Shown one piece after another: positions 42,463-55,998 of a stretch of 64,000 bases of DNA. Source of the stretch: Ceratopteris richardii (taxonomy: Eukaryota > Streptophyta > Polypodiopsida > Polypodiales > Pteridaceae); the NCBI GenBank assembly GCA_020310875.1, contig CM035416.1, positions 71,988,983 through 72,052,982 on the forward strand, written 5' to 3'. The first letter of the stretch is position 1, and each line of letters starts with the position of its first letter. Made by a program: the position numbers and the translations under genes. The notes under the pieces were generated by a model. The model was not told the DNA's origin and ran no database searches. It worked only from the letters and a program-made list of their open reading frames with translations.

Positions 42463-43073
42463 TTTCTTTCTCACGATTGTCGATGACCCGGCCCTGGTTG
42501 TTCCATCTATCCGCAAGGTCCTCCACCATGTTGAAGTCACCGCAAATAATCACATTGTGGGGGAGCGAAGCCAAGGAGGCCCATGTGTCCAGCCTCTCTG
42601 GCACCCCGTTTGGGGCATACAAAGATGCGAGTGGCTTTTCTTGGTCAAATCTACAAGTAGGTGTGGACTTGAGGAAAGCTAGACTTGATAGAAGGTACAT
42701 GGCTCAGAGCATTATTCATCAGTGGGGCTGACCGTCCCTCTCGCAACGCACTGACCTCGCCATCTCTTATCACTACCCGATCATTATCACATTCCAATGT
42801 CCCACTAAAACCTGCAAGGCACCTTGGTTTCATGCGTGCTCAACCTCTTTCTCTCTCCCCTCTGTCAATCAACAAATTGCTAAAGTGTGGAAGGAGGCCT
42901 TTGCCAATTGTTCATCCCCCCCTAGGAGTTGGAGTACTGCAGTTGGGAAAACGCAGCAAATCTTGATAAGAACAAGGAAGATGATCCAGACTGTTCGGCG
43001 CACTCGCAAAGAAGCTCTATATCACAGGCTTTGGAGACTTGAGGAGGGCGACGACGTATCATCCAATTTTTAA
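42463..43073. mobile_element. LINE fragment with inverted 5' part
   Basis: On the minus strand 42655-42470 encodes the middle of an APE endonuclease (SLYAPNGVPERLDTWASLA and the signature ICGDFNM). From about 42665 the plus strand encodes the next portion (KARLDRRYM, then a shifted frame with SDHYP-like ISYHYPIIIT, WFHA) and the EN-RT linker (EALYHRLWRLEEG). The two parts meet head to head. It stops at about 43073 without RT or tail, so the 3' side is lost. Confidence 0.78.
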
Positions 43074-43577
43074 AGGCTCAAAAAAGAGAATATCTGTTTT
43101 TAACTAGAATAGCCATCTTGATGTGAACAAAGCACATATTTTTAAATAAATTTCAATAAGATCTCATTTTGTACAACCTTTTAATCATAATCAACCGTCA
43201 CCATTCTTGAAACTTGTGCGTCAAGCCTCTAGCTCATGTTTCACTCTATTTTCTCTTTCTTTATGTCATCTCTTCCTTGAGAAAAACTAGATTAGTCTTG
43301 CAGAGGTGATTTTGTCTACATATGAACTTCTAATGGCCTTAATTCTTGCAAACAGATATATAAAATTTTGAGCTAGGCGTGGTGTTGTATGAGAAGGGTT
43401 TTCTCTACCCTAACGGCCTATAGGTGCAAATAAAGTTCCAACCTTGCAACAAGTATGTTACTGAATTCCATGATTTTTTTGTGATTCTCTATAAAACTTG
43501 TCATTTTACAAGTATTTTGAGTCGTTTTCCTATTCTTAAACGGAACTGACATGATTTGGATGCTTAGATATACATTT
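43074..43577. other. Unassigned stretch
   Basis: About 0.5 kb with no gene or repeat that I recognise. It separates the LINE fragment from the left end of a family-B LTR. Confidence 0.4.
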
Positions 43578-45359
<1,782 letters not shown>

Positions 45360-47656
45360 ATTTGAATCAAAGCAAGTCACTACTTTCTTTAAGGCATCAT
45401 GATCACCCCCACGATCGCAATGTCAAAATTGCATGAAAATTGATGATCATACTCAAGGTGATTAGGAGTTCAGAATAGCTTCACTTTGTGGCACCGAAAT
45501 TGGTGATTTGAGCTTATTTCAACCTCCAAGGACACTATCACAATGATTGTGCAGGCAACTTCATCCTTTTGTTCCAAACATGTATAGAGATTTTGAGTTT
45601 CCAATACAAGCACCTCAAAGTGTTCTACAAGCTCGATATGTAGTTGAGATACAATCAATTTTCTACATCAAGGTATCTATTCACCAAGCAATGTAGAAAG
45701 CAATGATATATTCCATATGTTGGTCATGGAGGATAAGTTGGATGGTAATAATTACCTATCCTGGGCATATATGATGCATCATGTATTGGTAACAAAATGG
45801 TTGTGGAATATTGTGCAAGGTGTTGTAAAACATCCTACTACACTTGCAAATATAGTTATTTGAAGGTGATGTAGATGGTGTTGAAGATGATGATCTTCAA
45901 TTTCCTAGTTATGTTGTGGCTTCTATTGCACCTACTATAGAGGAACTTTGTTGGGATGGAAAAGATTCACATGCACATGCATTAATAGCCTTGTGTATCA
46001 TACATGCCATTATCCCTCTTCACTTATACGAGACAACAAAAGATGCTTGGGATACTCTTACAAATTCTACCAAGCAAGAAATGAGGCTCCCGCAAGAATG
46101 AAGGAAATTCTATGGAAATTCTTTTGAGAAAGATCAAAGATTTCAAGAAGCAGTTGATTTTTGTCGATGAAATCTTGCAAGATAGCTCACTTGTGCATAC
46201 TGTTCTTAACAATCTTCCATATGCACATAAGAGTTTTGGTTCTACTCTTTGGTTGATTATGAAAGGCAATCCAAATGCCGTAACTTTTGAGGAATTAGTC
46301 TCTATTTTGTTGCAAGAAAATCAATCCTCATAGAATAGGTCAATTATGCATGTTGTAGATCAAGTTTTCTTAACTAATTAGAAGGGAAAAGGTACATGGA
46401 GCTCATCTACTAGTAAGAAAAAAATTTCTAATGTTGTACAATCAAACAAGGAAGAAAAGATGATAAAAAAAAGAAGGTTTCCAAGTACCATAAGGCAAAT
46501 GATCATGTCATAAAGAGTTGTCCTAAACTAGTTTCAAAGGAGGCAAAGAAGAAGAATGGTTGTTGTAGAGGCCTCTACACCTAAAATAAAGTCTACCAAT
46601 CTTGTTCAAAATGAAAATATGTCATTTGCTACTCTTTCCATCTATGAACCATCTTCACATGAGCAATCTATGTCTACTATAGACTCATATGTTTGGTACT
46701 TTGATAGTGGTGCAACCAGACATACCTCACAACGTAGTTTCTTTAGTTCACTTGAGCTTGTCCCTATTGGGAATACTATCACATCTAGTAACAACTCCTT
46801 TGATCTTGTAGTGCGTGTTGGGAAGATCATTATGGCTACTATTGATGTTAATTCTTTCACATTGTTAGAAGCCTTAGATATGTGAGGGATCAAGAAGGAT
46901 CTATGATCACTTTCACCATTAGCCAAGATTGGCTTGGTTGTCAAATCTATTGATGACAGATGTATAGTTCATGATCTATCAAATGACAATGTTCTTATTG
47001 CTTGTGGCATTTTATGCCATGGGCTATATAAGATCATATACTATGCAAAATATGTGAATGATTCAGCATGTGTATTTTATGATTCTCATGCTATCTTAGA
47101 TGCAAAGATTTTGTATGCACGTTTCGGTCATTTGAATTTTGCGGGCCTTCTATGCCTACAAAAATATGAAATGGCCCTCTCCGTACCCAAACTTGAGGCA
47201 CCTTCTAAAGATGTCTATGAAGGCTATATTTTGGGCAAAGTGCAACACTTCTCCTTCCCAAGAGATGGTTTAGTTAGAGCTGCTCATAAATTGTTGCTTG
47301 TTCATAGTGATGGTTGTGGTCCTATGCAGACACCTTCCTTTGGGAAGAAACTTGCAACTCATCATGGTTAACATTTACATTAGTTGGACATAAAACCTAC
47401 ATTTCTTGATGGCGACTTACACGATAAATTATATGTATTTTAGCCCTGTGGTTTTGTGTAGAAGGGGCATGAAAACAAGGTGTGCCAATTGAAAAAGTCA
47501 TTATATGGTTTGAAGCAAGCACCATGTGTTTGGTATGAGAAGATACATGCCTACTTGCTAGCACATGGTTTTGAGAATAGTCCAAGGTAGAGAATATTAT
47601 ATTTTAACCATGCACATGATGTACTTCTAATCATTGTTGTATATGTTGATGATATG
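45360..47656 (+). pseudogene. Family-B copia interior, internally deleted
   Basis: Follows the LTR. Gag pieces: VESNDIFHMLVMEDKLDG near 45695 and KIKDFKKQLIFVDEILQDS at 46130-46320. A degenerate zinc-knuckle region (YHKANDHVIKSCPK) lies near 46480. Protease: VWYFDSGATRHTS at 46690. Integrase N-terminus: ARFGHLNFAGLLCLQKYEM and LLLVHSDGCGPMQ at 47110-47330. The sequence then jumps to RT ([35 protein letters not shown] at about 47640), so the integrase core and the first part of RT are missing. Many stops. The YVDD block is cut at 47656 by the second giant element. Confidence 0.83.
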
Positions 47657-48232
47657 TGTTGGCATCGTATGGGAAGAAGCAAGTACGGGCATGCATGCAG
47701 ATCTAGCACTAAGGCAACCCATTAAATTTTTCCAAACCTTACATCATTTTAAAAGTGATTCTCATCACTAAAAGCCCTTGTAATTACCGTTCACCTTTTT
47801 GTAGCTCCATTTTGTACAAGCCGAGGACTCCTTGAGCTTGAGGAGCCTTAGAAGTAAGTGCCTACCAATTTTCATATTTTTAGACCTCCTTTGAGCCCTC
47901 AAATAAGCCCTGGAACCTAATTTTTAACTAGGCCGGACACTAGGTCTGGACAGGGCCAAAGCTAGTAAAAAACTATAAATAGAGCTAGAGAGCTCATTTT
48001 TGGGGTAGCTTCTTGTAGATTGAGCTTGTATGAGAACTTTGTTGCAATAGAAGTGATTCCATTGTCTTACTCTCTTTGTTTTTGCTGTGTGTGCACGTGT
48101 GTGTGTATGTGTGTGCATGTTAGTGTCCTTCTCACTCACACATTTGTGCCGTCACTTGCTCGAGGTCTTCATACCATCCTCATGTCTTCCCGGATTGACA
48201 TTAAAGGAGGTGCTACTCATCACTGAGCTACA
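47657..48232 (+). repeat. E2 5' LTR
   Basis: 576 bases, tgttggcatcg to gagctaca, alignable end to end with the E1 LTRs in reverse complement. The TATA-like ctataaata is at 47973-47981. The first 204 bases recur at 58414-58617. Confidence 0.9.
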
Positions 48233-48240
48233 CCAAATTT

Positions 48241-48258
48241 TGGCGCCGTTGCTGGGGA
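48241..48258 (+). promoter_or_regulatory. E2 primer-binding site, tRNA-Asp
   Basis: tggcgccgttgctgggga, one change from the E1 site, eight bases after the LTR. Confidence 0.85.
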
Positions 48259-48679
48259 TTCGAGCTTTGAGGACGAGCGTGTGATGGTAAGACGTAGAGA
48301 GGAGGCGTTGGAATGGTAAGTAGTAGGTAAATTTCTTGTTTCTTCCTCCATCTTCATCTCCATCTCCACCTCCATCTCCATCTCCTTCTCCACTTCATAT
48401 TCCCTCTTCCTTGTCATTTTCCTCATTTGCTTTGTGCGAGTTTGAGAGAGAGCGAGAGTGCATTGTTGTTTTGTGTGTTTTTGCATGTTTCTTGCAGGTT
48501 TCAGCATCATCACCATCTCCAACAAGCTCAGTAGGTACGGAATCTTTCTACGCAAGCCTCGAGGCGTCGAGCTCGAGCTATCGCGACACACCGAAAAGTT
48601 GACCTAATCACGATTTTGAGTGCACCACGACACAGCGCAGGCTGAGAGCTCCTAGAATCACTAGCCTCATCAGGAAAAT

Positions 48680-49178
48680 TCACCATATCCCGACCTATCG
48701 CCACACACCGAGGTATCACGACACTCCCAAGTATCGCGACACTTCGACCTATCACGACACACCGACGTATCGCGACACTTCGACCTATCGTGACACAGCA
48801 ACATATCGCGACACTTCCACCTATCGTGACACTTCCACCTATCGCGACACTTCGACCTATTGTGACACTTCGACCTATCGTGACACTTCGACCTATCGTG
48901 ACACTTCCACCTATCACGACACTCCCAAGTATTGCAACACTTCGACCTATCGCGACACACCGACCTACCGTGACACTTCGACCTATCACGACACACCAAC
49001 CTATCGCGACACTTCCACCTATCGTGACACTTCCACCTATCGCGACACTCCCAAGTATTGCGACGCTTCAACCTATCACGACACACCGACCTATCGCGAC
49101 ACTTCGACCTATCGCGAAACTTCGACCTATCGTGACACTTCCACCTATCGTGACACTTCGACCCGACCTATCGCGATA
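48680..49178 (+). repeat. E2 leader tandem array, cgacctatcgcgacac units
   Basis: About 28 units, mostly 18 bases, of the form acttcgacctatcgcgac with cg/tg and ca substitutions that look like deaminated CpG sites. A sense frame of 141 codons (48790-49215) with ATLPPIV-type repeats crosses it but is unlikely to be coding. The position matches the E1 array. Confidence 0.9.
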
Positions 49179-49893
49179 CACCGGCTTAAAGCATGAAATT
49201 TTCAGGGTGAATTAATTTATTGAATTGAGGTACCTTTGGGATTAATTTTGGACACATTGGGATGATATTAGAGCCTTAGAAGTGGGCCATAAGATTTTTA
49301 AGTTGGCCTTTAGGTAGAACTAGGGGGTCATAAGATTTTGGGGGTACAGTGAGTTACTCCAAGGGGGGCCTGTAATTGTTGATGTGTGTCTTTCAATCCA
49401 TTGGGGTAAAGGAGCTATATTAACTAGTGAACTTTTGCAGGAACATTGTGTGCAAGCAAGGCATTCCAAGGCAAGCTAGCAAGGGTGAGTACCAAGCTTG
49501 GGAGAAGGCTTCCTGGGCTGGTGTAGCAGTCTGAGCAACTAGAGGATTGAGGTTGGAAGTTCTCTCAACCTTCCTTTGTCAATTCCTAGCCTAGCCTAAG
49601 CACGACTTAGGTGTGGTAATTAATTAGGGCAACGTCAGGCATGATTCCAGTCCAAGAGAACTAATCAACTAAGTGCAAGCATTAAGTAGGTCTTAAGTGC
49701 GAAAACCCTAAGGGACAAAAGTAAACTTGAATCGATCACTTATCAAGTGCGAAATTCACTTAAGTACTCCTGACGATGTGATATCAGACAAGATCATAAA
49801 CATAATATTTAACTAAAAAGAACAAAGTGATTGGTGCAAATTAACCTGCAGCGAGAGTGTACTTGGGACCAAGGGGGTAGAGAAACCAGGCAT
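49179..49893 (+). other. E2 leader before gag
   Basis: Non-coding, collinear with 32263-33150 of E1 in reverse complement. It contains the same landmarks around the ggtgagtaccaagcttggg stretch. No gene. Confidence 0.6.
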
Positions 49894-52380
49894 ATGAACC
49901 TTAGGTCAGGCAGACATTTAGGCCGAGAGCGACAAAGCCTCAGATCTTTTGAAGCTAGTGTCAATCACACTGCTAGGTCTTGGGCCCAGCAGTTGAGTGA
50001 TTACCCATACACTCCCCGATCAGAAACAAGTGATTCTCAGATGTCCTATAACATGGAGAGACCAGTAGGTAGTTTAGGGGTGGCGTACCTAGAAAAGCCA
50101 GAAGGACCTTACAAGACTCAATTGGAATACATCAGGACTAATCGTCTAGGTGCTCGCATCTACGAAGATGGCCTGAGAAGATCTGTGGTCCAGATTAAGA
50201 ACCTCGATCAACCCCATGGATTAGAACACCCGGTAGTCAAGTTCGAAAATGGAGCATACCTAGATAAAGAAGGGACTATTTATGTAGTCACCACTCTTCC
50301 TGATAGAACAGACGAGTTTGGAAATGTGATCGCAGAGACCGACATGGGTGATATAGAGCAAGGGAACTTAGAGGGAGAGCCAAGAACTCCCCGTGGTAAA
50401 TCTGTCTTGACCAGAATCATGACTCCAGAGTGGATTCCCCAGGATAATAAAAACATAGATTTGCTTTTAAACAGAGAAACCGATGAGGGTTTTTGGAGAT
50501 ATAAGCCTACCTTGCCTCACAAAGTAGGTGCTCTCACAATCTATGAGTTTAAAGACCCTGATAGCCCAGGCAAAGTAACCTACCTAGACAATACGTCAGA
50601 GCGGATCTTCGTGGTCACCGAGCATGGCAGACATGCCTACACATGGAAGGGTGAATTTGTTTTTCCCCAACCTCGGTCCAATGTGTCCTACAGCCACCAA
50701 GGAGCTGGGACCTCCTAAGCTCATGGAGCTCAAAGGGATAGAAGTAGAGATAGACCTGAGGTAAGCTTTGCCAACCCAATAGGAAGAGAACGAACGCGAG
50801 CAGAGACGGATAGAGAAGAAACAGAGAGAACTAGGGTTCCAAGGACCCTAAGAAATGCTGATGATTTTCCTTTGCCAAGGCCTAGGGAACACACCAGGAC
50901 TTTGAGACCTACACAGCTAGTTAAGTCCATGAAGAATTACTTTGATGGCACTGGAGACCCATACGACCATGTAGCTGAATTTAGACAAGTCTTGAGAGCT
51001 GAACAAGTGGAGGATCTATTCACACAATACAATGCTTTTGGGCTAACCCTTAGAAACAATGCCCTTACATGGTTTCAACCCCTGAATGAGAGGCAGTTTA
51101 GGAGCATAGACCAACTTTTAGAGGCTTTCGTCACTGAGTTCTCTGAGAGTGGCATATGGCATAATACCTCCTCCTTGATTCATAGCTTTAATCAAACACC
51201 TCAAGAAACGGTCAGACTAGCAGGAAGACGGTTTAGGCAATACCTAGAGAGGTGCCCAATGCCTGAGTTACCCACACAAGCCAAGCAAGTGGCTTTGTTC
51301 CTAGATGGATTGTTGAGCACCAAGCTCAGGTCATATGTGTATCTGAAGGACCTGAGAACTATAGAAGAGTGCATGCGCATGTGCATAGACATTGAGGATA
51401 ATCTAGGCAAGGAGTTGGAGCTATCAAAAATCTACAAGGATTCGGATAGCTCTAGTAGCCTCATGTCTGGTCAATCCACAACCATTGAGGAACTTGCAGA
51501 GAAGGTAGCTCAAAAATTAGGTGTCTCGAGCAAACAAATTCCAAGATTTGCCCCAGTTAAGCGGTGCTATACTTGTGGAGGTGACCATATGGCAAGCGTA
51601 TGTCCCATTATGGCCCAACCCCAAGTGAATCCTAGTAGCCAGTACTGCACCATAGAGCGAAGGTACACCAATCACACCGCACAAGACTGCCCTTATAACA
51701 AACAAACTGTCAGGCAAAATTACCCTCAGCCATATCCACAACAAGGTAGATACCAGAATCAGTACCCACCACAACAATACGGCAGACCACAACAACCTTA
51801 TCAACCACCTTATCAAGGGCAGCAGAGACCTCAACCAATCCTAGCACAGCAACCCCCTGCTCCAACCAATGTGATCCCAGTGAAATATGCATCTGCTGAA
51901 GAAATCTGAATAGAGCCATAGTCCAAGTCACACCGTTGCTATCAGACAGTGATCCAAGTGACCATAGTTTTGACTCCACACATATTGATAGCCCACAGGC
52001 TTACTACATGCAGTCACCCAAGCATAACGAGTCATACTATTATGAGGACCCAAGTGAAAATAGTGGGGAGCCTGAGTATGCTAATGTCATGTACACAAAC
52101 CCAAACTCTAGAACTCAACCTAGGCAGGTACGACCGCCATTTCCTAGAGGACCTTGCTTCAGATGTTAGGGAGATCACCTCATACGTGATTGTCCACTGC
52201 TTGCCCCTACACAACCCCAACCAAGGACAATTCAGGGCTTCTGTCAAGATTGCAGAAAAGAGCATCTCTTACGAGATTGCCCAAAGAACCCCAATAACCT
52301 GCCAAACATCACTCCTATCATTATCATTTGGCTTGTAGTAGACTCTACAGGAAGTGTAACTTCCACTACCCCAGTGCAGG
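49894..52380 (+). pseudogene. E2 gag, broken
   Basis: Starts MNLRSG at 49894. The N-terminal extension (LEYIRTNRLGARIYEDG) and the capsid block (NYFDGTGDPYDHVAEF) match E1 closely. Breaks: TAA at about 50716 where E1 has CAA, a frameshift between there and 50872, a change of frame near 51908, and a TAG at 52168 inside the second zinc knuckle (CFRC then stop). The codon corresponding to the E1 nonsense codon at 32166 is CAG here. Near 52330-52480 gag runs into pol without changing frame, showing that the family ancestor had a single Gag-Pol frame. Confidence 0.85.
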
Positions 52381-52610
52381 TGGTCACTAGAGCAAAAGCT
52401 TTGCAGCAAACCCAAGAAGTAGGACAGGAAAAGAGTTCTGAGGCTAGTGAGACAGAGAGTATAACCAAGAAGTGGACAAGAGCATGGAGAGATAGCCACG
52501 AAAGAATGAAAAGACAATGGTCACAGAAAATGAGCGCTTGAAGAAAGCTTGAGAGAAACCAAAGTGAAGATAAGTGAACTCGCATCTCAAAAATCACTCT
52601 CACACTACCC

Positions 52611-53688
52611 TGTTGGTGCATTTTGCCCAAGCCTACATGCTTGATATGCTTGATATTATCCTCATTTGTAAGTCACATGAGTAGTCATGTGAACACCTCT
52701 TGTAAAAGAGTACATTTTATCTCTTGTAAATGGAAAAAGAAAAAAGTAAAAGGATGGCTTACCTCATCCATGATGTAAAAGCAAATTCGTGGCTCCAACT
52801 ACCAAAATCACGAATTTTTGAGCTGAGGGAATCTCTCCTAACTTTGGGGATCACTTTTAGGTGGAGCCATTCGAATTCGAATTCAAAACTCCCTCCAAGA
52901 ATTGCTATAAAAGGAGCAAGAAGGAAGAGGCGATTAGCAAGCCTTGTACGTGACCACTTCATGTCATTTTGTATAGATTGAAGAGCTTACTCCATAGCTC
53001 TATCATTCTACTCCCATTGTGCAAAGATTCATTGCCAATGTGGTTGTAATCATATGTGAATCTATACATTTATTATCATCTACCTCTCTGTTTTGTTCTC
53101 TGCTATACTCACTCAGAGCAGTAACTTCAGAAGGTCATATCGCGAGTTTTACTGAATGTTTTTCAGTGTTTTAAAGTGCGTTGGATAGCTCTCACTGTCT
53201 AGTTTCTACCTATACATTTTCAAGGTCATTTGATTTATACTTTTGGAGATATCTGCATTTTACTGCTTACTGGTCTATCTCTGCAGAGCCCCGAGAATTG
53301 TGGGAATGTTCTAGAACTTGATGAAACTTGTTCTCAGTGCTTAGTCCATCATTTGAAGTGTTTTAACTTGGAATAGGAAGCTTGCTAAGTCTATTTGCTA
53401 TGCCCAAAAGGAATTTTTCTAATTCCTTCCAGGTTGAGAGCACTGTTCATTTTTTCGAGCAGGTGTATGTCCAAAAATAGCAAGTTTTGGGAGCTAGTCA
53501 TTTCGCAACTTGTCGGTCTTGACTTAAACTTTTGGGATACATGTTCCAAAGTACTTGGCTGATATTTTGGTGGATTTAGGAAGCTCAAAGGGTCTACTAA
53601 TCAACTCTGAAGTCTCAGTTGGCTGGTGTGAAGCTGGTTGTAGCGGCACCTACTCATCTTTGGATTGCATCCACCATCTCTCTTCACA
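52611..53688 (+). repeat. Solo LTR of an unrelated element
   Basis: A 1078-base segment beginning tgttggtgca and ending tcttcaca interrupts E2 pol. The 5-bp duplication TACCC flanks it (52606-52610 and 53689-53693). It has no coding sequence, primer site or polypurine tract. A TATA box (tataaaagg) is at 52906-52914. It is best explained as what remains after recombination between the two LTRs of a full element. Orientation is inferred from the TATA box. Confidence 0.85.
52906..52914 (+). promoter_or_regulatory. TATA box of the solo LTR
   Basis: tataaaagg fits the plant TATA consensus and lies 296 bases into the LTR, a usual distance. Confidence 0.6.
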
Positions 53689-55998
53689 TACCCCACCACC
53701 ACCCTTTACATCGCCCTCCAACCCATCACCTTCCATTCCCTAACTTTCTAATCCACCACACGTAGCCCACCCACCACCCAGAGTAGGATCAGTCCTAGCG
53801 GATCCCACTCCTGAGGATCTAGACATGATTCTTAAAGCATATCAGGCCAGAATCTAAGAAGGGCCAAATGTGACAGATCATGAGAAATGTTACCCTAGGG
53901 CCGATCTAGAGTTAGAGTGAACAAAGCTTTGTGCTAAGATGGTTGAATTGGCGCAAGCCATGTTTGAAGCCAGTCGCTTGTTCAATGGCTCTAGCTCCAC
54001 AAGAAAACCCTTGCATTTTGATGGTCTATTAGATAGATTAGAGAGGTTACTTACAAAGTCTGGGAAAGGAGTCACCTCCCAGATTAAGGAGAGTGCAAGA
54101 GATAGGATAAGCATTCCTCCCCAGGAAGCTTGTGTGCCTAACTCCACTGAACCAGACACCTCTTCTTCTATGAATAGGTATTCACCAGAGTTCTTGAGAG
54201 AGATTCAAGAAGAGAAATGGGCAAAGGAAAGTGAAGTCCCTCCTCCCATTGAACTTGTGGATGATGCACATGATCAATTCCCACAAGACATCCCTTCTAT
54301 TTATGAAGAGCAGGAGAGCACCCAATCTCAAGAGAGATTAGACTTCGAGTCTAATTCCTTACAGGAACTACCCCATTTCACAGGCCCATGGTAAATCAAG
54401 TCAACTTGCATGAGAGCACCCACGGTCATGATAAGAAACGAAGATTCAATCATACCTAGGAATACTGAGGTAGTAAAGAACACTAAAGTGCAGTGCAACC
54501 TCACTTTAGAAGAGCTACTCAAAGCTAAGCCAGAAGTGTGGAAACACGTAGCCAAACAAGTGCGAGACATAGCGAAATCGCTTTCCCAGGTAGGATGACA
54601 TAGAACAGTGCCAGAAATACCAGTGGATAAGATAAGAGATATGAGTGAAGGAGAAGAAGCAAATACCTATCTCCCAGTTACCCATCAGGAATACACAACC
54701 AAAGCAATTTTGGACTCGAGTGCAGGCGTTGCAATTGCTACCACTTCCCTATGGAAGCGTTGGGGCAAGCCAGCACTCAGGCCGACGAGAATGAAATTGC
54801 AAATGGCCGATGGTCATATTGAGAGACCTTTGGGGTTGCTAGAAGTAATAACTCTCACTACATGTGGTGTAGAGTTTGAGCATACATTTGCTATATGTGA
54901 CTTTAGCAAAAACCAGGCCTATGAGATGATTTTGGGGAGACCATTTATGCGGCAGTTGCAAGTGGTACAAGATTGGGGAACAAATTCTTTGTACTTGCAA
55001 CACTTAGGTGTTACAACCAAAGTCAATCTCAAGGATTACTCTCATAGAGATGTACCCCCCATCCAATGGAATCCCATCCATAGAGCCAAAGATGATACTG
55101 AGTTAGTGCATTCCATAGGATCAGGATCCTCATGGATGCATGAAGACACTCACTTATGGATGTGTAAGGTAGCAGTAGAAGAAGAGAAGAGAGAGAAGGC
55201 TAGAGAGGTAGGTGCACAAGAAACCCATAGATCAATTCAAGACCTAGCCTATGCACCTGTAGTTTTTCCTAACGAAGAATTTGAGCCTCACGGCTGGGCT
55301 GAAATTTTAGCAACCATGGATGTAGCCATCAATGAAGAACAATGGACACCCCACTGTGACGAGGATGGCTATGACATTTCGGTCTTTTCCATAGAGCCAA
55401 TCATGGGAGATTCCGTTCTAGAAGAATGCGAACCTAGCAGTGATGCATTCGAGGATGCAAGTGACACCGATTTAGAGTCAATCATCATGGACCCCCCATT
55501 TGCATCAGAGGAAGAATACTTCTATGAGGTAGAAGTTTACCCTCAGAGACATGAAGAGCTCACTAATGATGTGAGATTAACCACCAAAGTGACCACCAAA
55601 ACTGAAGGCAAGAAGAGGAAGAAGAAGGAAGTCACTCCGGAGGAAGAAGAATCCTTGTTTGAGGTCCCTGAAAACTTTAAAAAATATGAGATGGACGATA
55701 GGAGAGTCGTGATAAGAATGCCTAAACACGAGGCACAACTAGGAGAGGCCTACGATAGCAAGGAAACTACCAAGAAAATAGTTGTATCCATAGAAGAGGG
55801 AGAAGAAAGATGCACCTAGATAGGACATGACCTGTTGGAATAAGAAGAGCAAGAGTTGATAGCGTTGCTAAGGGAATATAGAGACGTTTTTGCTTGGAGC
55901 TACAAGGACCTAAAAGGTGTGGACCCCGACATATGCTCTCACACGATCCCCCTGACCTCAGATGCTAGGCCCTCTAAACGAAAGCCATACACATACCC

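Larger units (their letters stand above)
47657..55998 (+). mobile_element. Giant gypsy element E2, decayed and 3'-truncated
   Basis: Related to E1 but on the plus strand. The 5' LTR is 47657-48232, followed by a tRNA-Asp primer site, the leader array, gag and the first part of pol. It inserted in the copia RT at 47656 (preceding bases atatg). It ends abruptly at about 55998, just before the RT domain (QPYTY-equivalent KPYTYP), where duplicated family-B sequence begins. A solo LTR sits inside it at 52611-53688. Multiple stops and frameshifts mark it as much older than E1. Confidence 0.92.
52381..55998 (+). pseudogene. E2 pol N-terminal part, broken and truncated
   Basis: The linker starts ETESITKKWTRAWRD-like near 52450, is interrupted by a solo LTR, and resumes at about 53694 with RVGSVLADPTPE-type sequence. 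Stops occur at about 53858, 53918, 54392 and 54598. The retropepsin at 54608-55000 reads AILDSSAGVAIATT, so the catalytic DSG of E1 is DSS here. Frame 54608-55819 continues through the acidic linker to KIVVSIEEGEERCT, then a stop. Homology ends at KPYTYP, immediately before RT. Confidence 0.85.
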
